Source of the DNA: Pedobacter nototheniae
Lineage (GTDB): Bacteria > Bacteroidota > Bacteroidia > Sphingobacteriales > Sphingobacteriaceae
Direction of reading: 5' to 3'
Length of the DNA: 64,000 nucleotides
Assembly (NCBI RefSeq): GCF_004335085.1
Contig: NZ_RQRS01000015.1
Location: 62,001-126,000, forward strand
The notes beneath the pieces were generated by a model, which was not told where the DNA came from, did not search any database, and saw nothing but the letters and a program-made list of their open reading frames with translations. Below, piece after piece: positions 45,137-53,958 of the stretch. Each line of letters starts with the position of its first letter. Within the stretch, counting starts at the first letter, position 1. Position numbers and translations under genes: made by a program.

Positions 45137-45144
45137 TACTTTTG
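45137..45144 (+). promoter_or_regulatory. Promoter of the acyltransferase pair
   Basis: TACTTTTG followed by C is identical to the nuoA -7 element and lies 23 bases before the ATG at 45168. The only nearby TTTG (45107-45110) is 26 bases upstream, longer than the usual spacer. Confidence 0.45.
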
Positions 45145-45167
45145 CTGCATATTTATAATCACGTCCC

Positions 45168-46094
45168 ATGATTAAGAAAAACTTTTCCCACTTGGGAATA
45201 TTTTTGTTAACGCTTTTATCTCTATTACCGCTATCTATATTATACGTAATTGCCGATGTATTTTACGTGTTGATCTACTATGTTTTCGGTTATCGGAGAA
45301 AAGTTGTAAGAGAGAATTTAATCAACTCATTCCCCAATAAAAGCACAGCAGAAATTAACGAAATTGAAAAAACATATTTTAAGTATCTTGCTTCTCTTAT
45401 CGTTGAAATTTTAAGAATGAAAAGCATTTCTCGTAAAGAATTAAACAAACGGGTAAAGTTTAAAAATGCCGATTTGGTTGAAGCTTATTTACAAAACAAC
45501 GAAAGCGTTCTTTTTTGCTCAGCTCATTATGGCAATTACGAATGGGTTTGCATGGCCATTGGACTAACATTTTCTGGTGATCACTTTCCGATTTACAAAC
45601 CGCTTAGCAGTGAATCTTTTGATAATTGGTTTATTAAAATGAGAAGTAAGTTTGGTAATAAAATGGTGGCTATGCGCCAAACTTTAAGAGCTGTACAAGC
45701 CAATAAAAATGCGGCAAGTATTTTTACTTTTGGTAGTGATCAAGCGCCATCAAAAGATGAATCTAACTATTGGACAACCTTTTTAAACCAGGAAACCTCT
45801 ATTCAGTTAGGGATTGAAAAGATTGCTAAAAAAACTAATAGACCAGTTTTCTACTTAAAAATAAGCTACAAAAAAAGGGGTTATTATGAGGTTGATTGCG
45901 TGCCTATTTGCTTAAACCCAGCAGAAACAGCTGAGTTTGAAATTACCGAAATGCAAACCCGCTTTCTCGAAGAAATGATCGTAGAACAACCTGCATATTG
46001 GTTATGGAGCCACAGAAGATGGAAATACAAACCAGAAGTAAAATTGCCAAAAGTTAAAGAAGGTAATGAAAACCTGATGGATACTGTAGCCTGA
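45168..46094 (+). CDS. LpxL/HtrB-family lipid A acyltransferase, copy 1
   Basis: A 308-residue membrane-anchored acyltransferase. One N-terminal hydrophobic segment (about 8-38) precedes the HxxxxD/E-type motif, seen as CSAHYGNYEW. The later GSDQAPSKDESNYWTTFLNQ and the C-terminal LWSHRRWKYKP match the lauroyl/myristoyl transferase family. It should add secondary acyl chains to lipid A at the inner membrane. A close paralogue follows 89 bases downstream. Confidence 0.93.
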   Translation: MIKKNFSHLGIFLLTLLSLLPLSILYVIADVFYVLIYYVFGYRRKVVRENLINSFPNKSTAEINEIEKTYFKYLASLIVEILRMKSISRKELNKRVKFKNADLVEAYLQNNESVLFCSAHYGNYEWVCMAIGLTFSGDHFPIYKPLSSESFDNWFIKMRSKFGNKMVAMRQTLRAVQANKNAASIFTFGSDQAPSKDESNYWTTFLNQETSIQLGIEKIAKKTNRPVFYLKISYKKRGYYEVDCVPICLNPAETAEFEITEMQTRFLEEMIVEQPAYWLWSHRRWKYKPEVKLPKVKEGNENLMDTVA

Positions 46095-46183
46095 TAGCGA
46101 CAAAGATTGAAATTTAAAATCTAACATTGTTGTGGCATAAGTTTTTGTCCAAGATTTTAAATTTGTTGCTTATCAACTATAGT

Positions 46184-47098
46184 ATGGTTAAAAAGGGCTT
46201 TTCCCACCTGGGAATATTTTTTTTATCAATATTATCCCTACTTCCTTTGTCGGTTTTGTACATTATAGCTGATGTTGTATATGTACTGCTCTATCGTGTG
46301 TTTAGTTACAGGAAAAAAATAGTTAGAGAAAATTTACAGAAATCTTTTCCCGAAAAGGCTTTAAGCGAAATTGTAAATATAGAGAGGCAATACTATAAAT
46401 ACCTCGCCAACCTAATTTTAGAGGTTGTTAAAATGCCATCTATTTCAAAAGCCGAATTGCAAAAACGATATAAGTTTAATGGTTTAGAACAACTAAATGA
46501 ATATTTTGAGCAAAAAAAAGGTGTTCTAATCTGCTCCGCACATTACGGTAACTGGGAATGGGGAACTTTGGCCCTTGGTCTTTCTTTACCTGTAAATCAT
46601 TATCCAATTTATAAGCCGCTTACCAACGCAACTTTTGATAAATGGTTTGAAAAAGTACGTAGTCGTTTTGGCAATCGTATGGTTTCTATGCGTCAAACGT
46701 TACGAGCTGTAAGGGAAACCCAAAACGAAGCCAGCGTTTTTAGTTTTGGCAATGATCAATCGCCAACAGTAAATGATTTACACTACTGGACAACCTTTTT
46801 AAATCAACCAGCATCTATCCAATTGGGAATAGAGAAGATAGCGAAAAAAACAAACCAACCTATATTTTATTTAAAGGTAAATGTTGTGAAAAGAGGTTAT
46901 TACGAGGTAGATTGTATTCAGCTTTGCCTGGAGCCAGCTAAGACTGCTGAATTTGAAATAACGGAATTACACACCCGAATTTTAGAGAAAAACATTCAGC
47001 AATCTCCACCATTCTGGTTGTGGAGCCATCGCCGTTGGAAACATAAACCAAAGCAATCGTTCGGTATTATCTCTAATGAATACTTAAAACAGGCCTAA
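46184..47098 (+). CDS. LpxL/HtrB-family lipid A acyltransferase, copy 2
   Basis: A 304-residue paralogue of the preceding gene, collinear over its whole length (KGFSHLGIFFLSILSLLPLS, CSAHYGNWEW, GNDQSPTVNDLHYWTTFLNQ, LWSHRRWKHKP). I use ATG 46184, matching the start of copy 1; the frame extends to a TTG at 46127. The catalytic motif is intact in both, so both are probably active, perhaps on different positions or chain lengths. A -7-like TAAATTTG at 46158-46165 could give it its own promoter. Confidence 0.93.
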   Translation: MVKKGFSHLGIFFLSILSLLPLSVLYIIADVVYVLLYRVFSYRKKIVRENLQKSFPEKALSEIVNIERQYYKYLANLILEVVKMPSISKAELQKRYKFNGLEQLNEYFEQKKGVLICSAHYGNWEWGTLALGLSLPVNHYPIYKPLTNATFDKWFEKVRSRFGNRMVSMRQTLRAVRETQNEASVFSFGNDQSPTVNDLHYWTTFLNQPASIQLGIEKIAKKTNQPIFYLKVNVVKRGYYEVDCIQLCLEPAKTAEFEITELHTRILEKNIQQSPPFWLWSHRRWKHKPKQSFGIISNEYLKQA

Positions 47099-47122
47099 TT
47101 TTAAGCGCTTTAATTATATTTA

Positions 47123-48313
47123 ATGAAGATCTTTAAAAGAATCATCCTAACTTTTTTCGTGTTAATCCTGTTATTAGTAACGATATTATTTATTAGGCAT
47201 CCATATTTAATTCGTGTTCTACAATACAGAACTCCAAGGGCTGATACATATAAAATTTTTCCTCAGGCTATTGTTCACAAAAGCGATTCAGCGTTCCATT
47301 TTATCCGTTCGGGAAAACAGCGAAATGATTTAGATACCCTGCATGTTTTGGATGGAAATAAACAATCCGTTACGCTAAAGGAATACATAAAAGCTGGGCA
47401 GATCAACGCTTTTATAGTGATTAGAAATGATAGCGTTTTGTATGAAAGATATGCAAATAATTATACTGACAGTACACTTACGAGTATATTTTCGGGTGCC
47501 AAAAGTATGATTTCGATCATGATTGGGCAAGCAATTGCCGAAGGGAAAATTAAAAGTTTAAATGATAACGTTACATTTTATATTCCCGAATTAAAATCTA
47601 ATCCTGCTTTTAATCACATCACTTTAAAGAACTTGCTTGATATGAAATCCGGTTTAGAATTTAATGACGCTTTAGGTGGTGTTATTAAAGCTTTCTTATC
47701 GGATGAGGCTAAATATTATTACACTGATAATATGAAGGCAGAACTGATGAACGTGAAGCTTATAAATAAGCCAGGTACGGTTTGGGTGTATAAAAGTATA
47801 GATCCTATTTTATTGGGTTGGGTTTTAGAAAAGGCGACAGGGAAAACTGTAACGCAATATTTTGAAGAAAACACCTGGAGGAAAATAGGTGCTGAATATA
47901 ATGCAAGTTGGGGCTTGGATCGTAAAGGTGGTTTAGCCAATACGGCAAGTCGCTTCCAGGTTACAGCTATTGATTTTGCTAAACTTGGTAAGCTCTATTT
48001 AAACAGGGGAAAGTACAATCAAACACAGGTTGTTCCTGCTAGTTGGGTAAATGCATCGGTTAGCATTGGTACAGAAAAACCTGCATCTGCTAAGGGCTGG
48101 CAAAAATCTGCACATCATTATTTATGGTGGATTCCACAACAAGGAGAAAAAGTCGATTATGCAGCCGAAGGCATGTTGGGGCAACGATTATATGTTGATC
48201 CGAAAACCAATACCATAATTGTTCAGTTTGCAGCACATGGCGCTGGTAATTACCCATACCGTAAAATCAGCCGGTATCTTGCTGGCTTACCTTTTAGTTA
48301 TCCATATAACTAA
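47123..48313 (+). CDS. Serine beta-lactamase-like hydrolase
   Basis: A 396-residue protein with an N-terminal signal anchor (about 5-25) and a class C beta-lactamase/esterase domain outside the membrane. The SxxK motif is SGAK in IFSGAKSMISIMIG. The second motif is probably Tyr in WVYKSIDPILLGWVLE, and the C-terminal third contains HHYLWWIPQQG. Relatives are peptidases or esterases acting on cell-wall or small esters. It lies 24 bases after the acyltransferase pair. Confidence 0.85.
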   Translation: MKIFKRIILTFFVLILLLVTILFIRHPYLIRVLQYRTPRADTYKIFPQAIVHKSDSAFHFIRSGKQRNDLDTLHVLDGNKQSVTLKEYIKAGQINAFIVIRNDSVLYERYANNYTDSTLTSIFSGAKSMISIMIGQAIAEGKIKSLNDNVTFYIPELKSNPAFNHITLKNLLDMKSGLEFNDALGGVIKAFLSDEAKYYYTDNMKAELMNVKLINKPGTVWVYKSIDPILLGWVLEKATGKTVTQYFEENTWRKIGAEYNASWGLDRKGGLANTASRFQVTAIDFAKLGKLYLNRGKYNQTQVVPASWVNASVSIGTEKPASAKGWQKSAHHYLWWIPQQGEKVDYAAEGMLGQRLYVDPKTNTIIVQFAAHGAGNYPYRKISRYLAGLPFSYPYN

Positions 48314-48393
48314 GTAAAAATCGCCAAGAGATTTATTGGAAACGTTTTATTCCTTTTTGCGGTTAAATATTTAAAATAGTACATTGCTTCTGC

Positions 48394-49437
48394 ATGGAAA
48401 ACAATGATGTAAAAATTTCGAAAAAGAAACCGATTTTTCCGGTTACACCTGCTTTGCAGAAATATTTGCGCAGTTACCAGCGTGAAGCTAAATTACCAAT
48501 TTCTTATAGCGATTTAATGCAGTTTAACGAGGCTTTTCCTTTAATGGATAAGAATGGGAAAGACTCACTTTGGGAAGGGCCAATTTATGCACAGGATTTA
48601 ATCGAGAACCTGCACAACGGTTTAAAAGAAGTTTATGCAAACTTAAAGGCATCAGGAAATCTTCGTATTGTACAACATAAATACATAGATAAAATAGAAT
48701 ATTGCACTTTTGGCAATACGCATCCTTTTCGAATTAGAATTGTAAATAGGCTTAATGATGTTTACGACTATTTCTACATTAAAAAGGCTGATGCTTCCAG
48801 AATTTACGGTCTTGAAATGGAGGAAATATTGTCGCCCAATCAGGTTAATTATTTAGTAGATGGCGATACTTTAGTAGAAGAACATATTGCAGGGATTCCG
48901 GGTGATGTATTTACAAAGGGCCAATTGTATACGCCGGAATTCAATCCTACAAGAATTGCTAAAGAGTTTGTAAAATTTAATGAGCGTTGCTTAATTATGC
49001 TTTTAGGCGATATGAGGGCCTACAATTTCGTGGTACAGATAACGCCCGATTTTGATGATATACAATTTAGAATTCGTGCCATAGATTTCGATCAGCAGTT
49101 TTATGAAGGAAATCTTAAAGTTTACTTGCCTCAGTTTTTTAAGGAAAACTTACCCTATGTTAAAATGAGTATGGAGCAGTTAACCGAGAAAACTGTTTTG
49201 CAATATCAGCAAGAAGAAAGATCTTCTATTGTACATCGGGTTAGGAGTGAGCGCCACCGATTAACCGATTTGAGAGATGTATCAAATAAAGAAGAATTAA
49301 CAACCCCAGAAAATATTGCTTCATTGAAACAAGGTATGTCTGAATATTTTAAGGATGCACATTATTTGAAATGCAACACCATGACGGACATTATAGAACT
49401 GAATATTAAAAATATTATTCGGCAGGTTAAGTTGTAG
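48394..49437 (+). CDS. Unknown protein with a kinase-like catalytic segment
   Basis: A 347-residue soluble protein without recognised family name. Residues 205-214 read GDMRAYNFVV and residues about 228-232 IDFDQ. Their arrangement and spacing recall the catalytic loop (HxDxxxxN) and metal loop (DFG-like) of aminoglycoside-kinase and HipA-like folds. An acidic LVEEHIAGIPGDVF lies upstream. The N-terminal half has no clear nucleotide loop. I recall similar proteins in Bacteroidota as hypotheticals. It is monocistronic between the hydrolase and DJ-1 genes. Confidence 0.55.
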   Translation: MENNDVKISKKKPIFPVTPALQKYLRSYQREAKLPISYSDLMQFNEAFPLMDKNGKDSLWEGPIYAQDLIENLHNGLKEVYANLKASGNLRIVQHKYIDKIEYCTFGNTHPFRIRIVNRLNDVYDYFYIKKADASRIYGLEMEEILSPNQVNYLVDGDTLVEEHIAGIPGDVFTKGQLYTPEFNPTRIAKEFVKFNERCLIMLLGDMRAYNFVVQITPDFDDIQFRIRAIDFDQQFYEGNLKVYLPQFFKENLPYVKMSMEQLTEKTVLQYQQEERSSIVHRVRSERHRLTDLRDVSNKEELTTPENIASLKQGMSEYFKDAHYLKCNTMTDIIELNIKNIIRQVKL

Positions 49438-49450
49438 TATACAGCAAAAA

Positions 49451-49475
49451 AAACGGCTGACCTAAGCCAACCGTT
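49451..49475. terminator. Hairpin between converging genes
   Basis: AAACGG (49451-49456) and CCGTTT (49470-49475) form a short stem, preceded by an A run on the left. It could terminate the minus-strand DJ-1 transcript; the stem is modest. Confidence 0.5.
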
Positions 49476-49508
49476 TCTGAGTGAATCTAGAAAGAGCGTC
49501 CAAAACGC

Positions 49509-50069
49509 TTAGGCGTGCTGCCCTTCATGTACGCCTTCTGCAAATTCCTCAACAATTTTATCGTTAAATGCAGGCAAATCCTCAGGGGTACGGCTTGTTA
49601 CTAAACCTTGGTCTACAACAACCTCTTCATCTACCCAATTTGCACCTGCATTGATTAAATCTTGCGATATGTTTTTAACAGAAGTCATTTTTCTGCCTTT
49701 TACAACATCGGCATTAATTAAAGTTTGTGGTCCGTGGCAGATGGCTGCGACAGGCTTTCCGGCGGCAAAAAATGCTTTTACAAAAGAAATTGCCTCTTCA
49801 TTTACCCTAAGTTGATCCGGGTTAATTACTCCGCCAGGCAGTACCAAGCCCGAATAATCGTCAGCGTTGGCTTCTGTAATGGTTTTATCAACATCAACCT
49901 CAATAGACCAATGATCGTGTGCCCATGCTTTTATTTTACCACTTTTAGATGAAATGATGTGAACTGTAGCGCCTTCTTCCTTTAATCTTTTTACAGGTTC
50001 TGTTAATTCTACTTCTTCAAATCCACTTTCTGAGAGTACTGCAATATTTCGATTACTTAATTGTGCCAT
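49509..50069 (-). CDS. DJ-1/PfpI-family protein (type 1 glutamine amidotransferase-like)
   Basis: A 186-residue protein of the PfpI branch. The cysteine nucleophile elbow is AAICHGPQTL, and the upstream glutamate is in SGFEEVELTEP. Such proteins have been reported as peptidases, chaperones or deglycases of glycated products; which applies here is unclear. The C-terminal tail HEGQHA is family-variable. It has no close partner on its strand. Confidence 0.92.
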   Translation of the reverse strand: MAQLSNRNIAVLSESGFEEVELTEPVKRLKEEGATVHIISSKSGKIKAWAHDHWSIEVDVDKTITEANADDYSGLVLPGGVINPDQLRVNEEAISFVKAFFAAGKPVAAICHGPQTLINADVVKGRKMTSVKNISQDLINAGANWVDEEVVVDQGLVTSRTPEDLPAFNDKIVEEFAEGVHEGQHA

Positions 50070-50145
50070 AATATAATTTTTAATAGGTGATTATATTATA
50101 GACAGTTGTAATAAAATATTGTTTTAAAATTATAGATAATGAAGC

Positions 50146-50820
50146 TTATCTCTCGATGAGCGATACCGTTTGTTGCTTTTTATTTCTGAAGAATTTCTTA
50201 GTCGGTTTTAGTATTTTTTGGTCATAAACGAAATAATAGCTTAGTAAGCCAAACAGTACACCTAAAAAAGCGCCCAATACAACATCTTGCAAAAAGTGCT
50301 GGGCCAGATATATGCGAGAATAACCCACCATAACCGCAATAATAAAGCAAGGAATACAAATTTTATGTTTTTTAAAAACGAGTATTAATATGGTTGCAAG
50401 GCAAAATGCCGAAGTAGTATGACCAGAAGGAAATGAGTTTGAGCCATGTAAAGTAATGCCAGGTAAAAAATATTTATACTGAAATGCAGTGCTTTCAAAA
50501 TAAACTTTTGGTCTAGGAAAATAAAATATCCTTTTCAAAGCTTGCGCAATAAATCCGGAGGTTAAATAACCTAAGAGCAATGTTGCTGCCTTTTTCTTCT
50601 TTTTAAGGAAGATAAATAGAAGTGTAACAGCTAAAAATATTAAACCATCACCGAGGAATGTATAAATTGAAAAAAAATTATTGAGCCATGTACAATGAAA
50701 ACCATTTAAAAAAATAAAACTTTCCGTTTTACTGAATAATAAACTTATTATAAAAAAAATAAATAAAGTTGCTGCAATCAGGCTAAAATATAACTGATGT
50801 TTTTTGATTTGCTGGAGCAT
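50146..50820 (-). CDS. PAP2-family membrane phosphatase
   Basis: A 224-residue integral membrane protein with about six helices. The three phosphatase motifs are present: KRIFYFPRP, SFPSGHTTSAF and SRIYLAQHFLQD. It may dephosphorylate phosphatidic acid, phosphatidylglycerophosphate or undecaprenyl pyrophosphate. It lies near glycosyltransferases, which favours a lipid-carrier role, but that is only context. Confidence 0.92.
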   Translation of the reverse strand: MLQQIKKHQLYFSLIAATLFIFFIISLLFSKTESFIFLNGFHCTWLNNFFSIYTFLGDGLIFLAVTLLFIFLKKKKKAATLLLGYLTSGFIAQALKRIFYFPRPKVYFESTAFQYKYFLPGITLHGSNSFPSGHTTSAFCLATILILVFKKHKICIPCFIIAVMVGYSRIYLAQHFLQDVVLGAFLGVLFGLLSYYFVYDQKILKPTKKFFRNKKQQTVSLIER

Positions 50821-50838
50821 ATTTTTGTAGATATGTCA

Positions 50839-50846
50839 CAAAAATA
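50839..50846 (-). promoter_or_regulatory. Possible promoter of the PAP2 gene
   Basis: On the minus strand the bases read TATTTTTG, matching TAnnTTTG, 18 bases before the ATG at 50820. No -33 element is clear. Confidence 0.4.
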
Positions 50847-50892
50847 TCATGTCATTATTAATTCAGTTTAACCTTATAATTACGAAATGTAG

Positions 50893-51639
50893 TTAATCGT
50901 TCGTTCTACGATGTTTTAAAAAATAAAAGGCCAAGTTACCGGCAATAATAATGTGGTTAAAAATATTGGGTATAAGACCATAGTATTTGGTAAAGATGGA
51001 AAAACGTTCTTTAAGACTTTCGCGATGTTTTTTCTTGCTCATACCGCCAACCAAATATTTGGCTACATAACGATGTACGTTAACTATGCTAGATGCTTTT
51101 TTGGCTGCTTTAATAATCCAATCAATATCGGCGCTATACTTGTATTTTAAATCGTAAGGAACCAAAATACTACGACGAATGTAAATTGCCTGATGGCTAA
51201 TATTCATTCCAAACTTAAAGCTTGTCCAATCAAAATTTTCCGGTGCTTCGTGTCTGCGGCGGCCTAAGCTTTCCCAGTTATCATTAAACATTTCTGTTTC
51301 GCCATAATAAATATCAGCCCCAGCTTCGGTATCAAATACTTCTTCAACGGTGGTGTCATCATAAATTTCATCACCCGAGTTCATAAATAAAACATAATCG
51401 CCAGTGGCTAATGCCAATCCTTTATTCATGGCATCATAAATCCCCTTATCCGGTTCGGAAACAATTTTAGAGATCTGCGCCGTATATTTTTGAATAATTT
51501 CCAGTGTACCATCGGTAGATGCCCCATCAATAACAATGTACTCTATCTTTTTGTAGGTTTGGTTTAATACAGATTTAATTGTCCGCTCAATATCGCGGGC
51601 ATTATTATACACTATGGTAATAACGGTTAATTTGGGCAA
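50893..51639 (-). CDS. Glycosyltransferase family 2
   Basis: A 248-residue GT-A glycosyltransferase. The nucleotide-sugar site begins LTVITIVYNNARDIERTIKS, followed by VIDGASTDGT. It continues with SEPDKGIYDAMNKGL and the metal-binding region FMNSGDEIYDD, a set typical of WcaA/WcaE-like enzymes. It has a short hydrophobic C-terminal region. The acceptor is unknown; the neighbours point to a surface polysaccharide. It is 158 bases downstream of the GT4 gene on the same strand. Confidence 0.92.
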   Translation of the reverse strand: MPKLTVITIVYNNARDIERTIKSVLNQTYKKIEYIVIDGASTDGTLEIIQKYTAQISKIVSEPDKGIYDAMNKGLALATGDYVLFMNSGDEIYDDTTVEEVFDTEAGADIYYGETEMFNDNWESLGRRRHEAPENFDWTSFKFGMNISHQAIYIRRSILVPYDLKYKYSADIDWIIKAAKKASSIVNVHRYVAKYLVGGMSKKKHRESLKERFSIFTKYYGLIPNIFNHIIIAGNLAFYFLKHRRTND

Positions 51640-51797
51640 GGGAATTTGTTTTGGATTGCAGTAAATTTAATAAACATTGGTTGATTTTTTTATTCGCAAT
51701 AAATAAAATGAAACTTTATAAACAGAATCTTGGGAGAGCGTGTAAATTTTGGTAGTTAATTCTGCTTTGCAACAAAAGTCAATAAATAAGTTAAAAG

Positions 51798-53078
51798 CTA
51801 TTTTGGTTGTAAATCTATCAATGCTTTATAAAGATTTATGTGCTGCTCTGCCACTACCTTTTCAGAGAAATGCTCCAAAATAGTTCTTCGCGCTTCCTTT
51901 TGAATTTCCTCTTTTTCATCCTCATGGTAAAGCCATTCAATACCATTAGCCAAGTCTTCGGCATTTTTATATTCAGCTAAATATCCATTCTGCAAATGTT
52001 GCACCATATCGGGTATTCCGCCTGTTGTAAACGCAATTACGGGTGTAGCACATGCCAAGCTTTCCATTACTGTATTTGGAAGATTATCTTCTAATGATGG
52101 CGTTATAAAAGCATCAGCCGCAGAGTAGCATTTCGCCAAATGGTCATCTTTATTGATGGTGCCTAAAAAGGTAGTTTTAAAGGGAAAGGTTGGCATTTCT
52201 GCATTCTCCTTATTACCAAAAATAACAAGTTCTATATTCTCTTTTTTTATGCCTGGCCTACGGGATAAAATTTCTAAAGCTTCAATTAAGTAAGGTGTAC
52301 CCTTATGTTTATCATTTTTTGAAGGCATAAAACCGCTCATCAATACAAATTTATCGGGGTTTATCTTTAATATTTTCTTAGCCTCAGCTTTAACATAAGG
52401 TTTAAAAATATTTGTTTCGATAGTATTTGGAATTACAGAGCTTTTTCTGGTGCCAAGTAAACTACTAAACTTAACTGATGCTGCCATCCATTTACTTGGT
52501 GCAACTACGTGGAAATTAAGTTCGGTATATGCTTTTTGTTTCCTTACCCATGTTTTGTGTGAAATATCGTTATTGCCACTTATTTTTAATATCGGACAAT
52601 TGCCGCATTGATGATGGAAGTTTTCGCAGCCATAACGTACGTGGCAACCTCCGGTAAAGGCGTTACTATCATGAAATGTCCAAACAACAGGTTTCTCCAG
52701 TTCATCAATTTCGGCAAGGAATTTCGGCGTTAAAAAACCATGATTAACCCAATGAAGATGAATTACATCTGCATTTTTAACATCGGGATGTTTAATTACA
52801 GAACGCCCAAACCATTGTAAGCTAAAGGGTGTTTTAACGGATTTACTAAGCCATTTGGAAAAATAACGCTCAGCTAAAATATTGTAAACAGCCTTTGCCT
52901 TGGCAATTGGACTTTTACTAAAGGTATCGATTTTGGGATTTTGACCAAATTTGTAGTAAACCAACACTTTAGATTCCACACCAGAGGCTTTAAGCGCATC
53001 GCTTAGCCTTAAGCAAGCCCTGCCAGCGCCCCCGTTTCCATCATAAGTGTTTAAGTGTACTACTTTCAAATCGATCAA
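51798..53078 (-). CDS. Glycosyltransferase family 4, probable TTG start
   Basis: A 426-residue GT-B glycosyltransferase. The N-terminal domain begins LKVVHLNTYDGNGGAGRA and has a cysteine-rich insert, CHVRYGCENFHHQCGNC, known from WcaL-like enzymes. The C-terminal domain has EDNLPNTVMESLACATPVIA. No ATG is available at the N-terminus; the start is TTG at 53078, or more likely TTG at 53069 three codons later. A minus-strand -7 match, TATTTTTG (53076-53083), overlaps the first TTG, which favours the later start. Confidence 0.88.
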   Translation of the reverse strand: MIDLKVVHLNTYDGNGGAGRACLRLSDALKASGVESKVLVYYKFGQNPKIDTFSKSPIAKAKAVYNILAERYFSKWLSKSVKTPFSLQWFGRSVIKHPDVKNADVIHLHWVNHGFLTPKFLAEIDELEKPVVWTFHDSNAFTGGCHVRYGCENFHHQCGNCPILKISGNNDISHKTWVRKQKAYTELNFHVVAPSKWMAASVKFSSLLGTRKSSVIPNTIETNIFKPYVKAEAKKILKINPDKFVLMSGFMPSKNDKHKGTPYLIEALEILSRRPGIKKENIELVIFGNKENAEMPTFPFKTTFLGTINKDDHLAKCYSAADAFITPSLEDNLPNTVMESLACATPVIAFTTGGIPDMVQHLQNGYLAEYKNAEDLANGIEWLYHEDEKEEIQKEARRTILEHFSEKVVAEQHINLYKALIDLQPK

Positions 53079-53202
53079 AAATACATTTTATTGTTTAACC
53101 CAGCTATTGTGGTTGCGATTACAAGATATAAAAATAATTAAACGTAAAAATATCAAATCTCTTATTCTTTGTGTTTCTTTGGGCTTTGAATTATTTTGCA
53201 AC

Positions 53203-53952
53203 ATGACAAATTTATTAACTGACAGGGCTTTTTGGGTAAATTATTGGGAAAGTAAAAAAGGATTAGCGGTTCAATTACCAGCTAATTACTTGTTTCATAG
53301 CCAGCTTGCGGCTTTGGTTAGTAAAAATAATATTAAAACTGCTATAGAGTTAGGCGGTTTTCCTGGATATTACGCCGTCTTTTTAAAAAAATATTTAAAG
53401 CTTGATGTTACCTTATTAGATTATTTTGTGCACCCACCAGTTGTAAAAGAACTTTTGGAAAAAAACAATCTAACCGAAAAGGATATTACTGTTATTGAAA
53501 CAGATTTATTTAACTACGAGCCTGCGCAACAATATGATTTGGTTTTAAGTTGTGGTTTAATAGAACATTTTAATGATACCGCTGATATTATAAATCGCCA
53601 TATTGCTTTTGTAAAACCTGGCGGCACTTTATTTATTACGTTGCCAAACTTTAAAGCAGTAAATGGCTGGTTCCAAAGAAATTTTGATAAAGAAAATTAC
53701 GATAAACATAACATTAACAGTATGAATCCTGCTTTGCTTGTTTCTATTTGTGAAAAAGCAGGTTTGAAGGAAATTAAAGTTTGTTATTTTGGTAGGTTTA
53801 GTGTTTGGTTAGAAAACGAACAAGAGAAAAGTGGGGCAGTTCGTTTATTTAAAAAGGCTGTTTGGTTAACGGGAAAAATTTTTACCAAAATTATTCCATT
53901 CGAGAGTAAAAGTTTATCTCCTTATATTATATTAGAGGCTAAGAAAATTTAA
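53203..53952 (+). CDS. Class I SAM-dependent methyltransferase
   Basis: This 249-residue protein begins at ATG 53203 (MTNLLTDRAFWVNYW). The frame extends 52 codons upstream, but that part overlaps the GT4 start and has no family similarity. The SAM-binding signature is AIELGGFPGYYAVFL, with VTLLDYFV as motif post-I, DLVLSCGLIEHFND and KPGGTLFITLPNF. The substrate is unknown; it may modify a sugar or lipid in the surface polysaccharide pathway. It is divergent from the GT4 gene. Confidence 0.87.
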   Translation: MTNLLTDRAFWVNYWESKKGLAVQLPANYLFHSQLAALVSKNNIKTAIELGGFPGYYAVFLKKYLKLDVTLLDYFVHPPVVKELLEKNNLTEKDITVIETDLFNYEPAQQYDLVLSCGLIEHFNDTADIINRHIAFVKPGGTLFITLPNFKAVNGWFQRNFDKENYDKHNINSMNPALLVSICEKAGLKEIKVCYFGRFSVWLENEQEKSGAVRLFKKAVWLTGKIFTKIIPFESKSLSPYIILEAKKI

Positions 53953-53958
53953 CGCTCT

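Noticed and set aside
53047-53202. 52-codon upstream extension of the methyltransferase frame
   Set aside because: It overlaps the divergent GT4 start and is not like the family; ATG 53203 is a better start.
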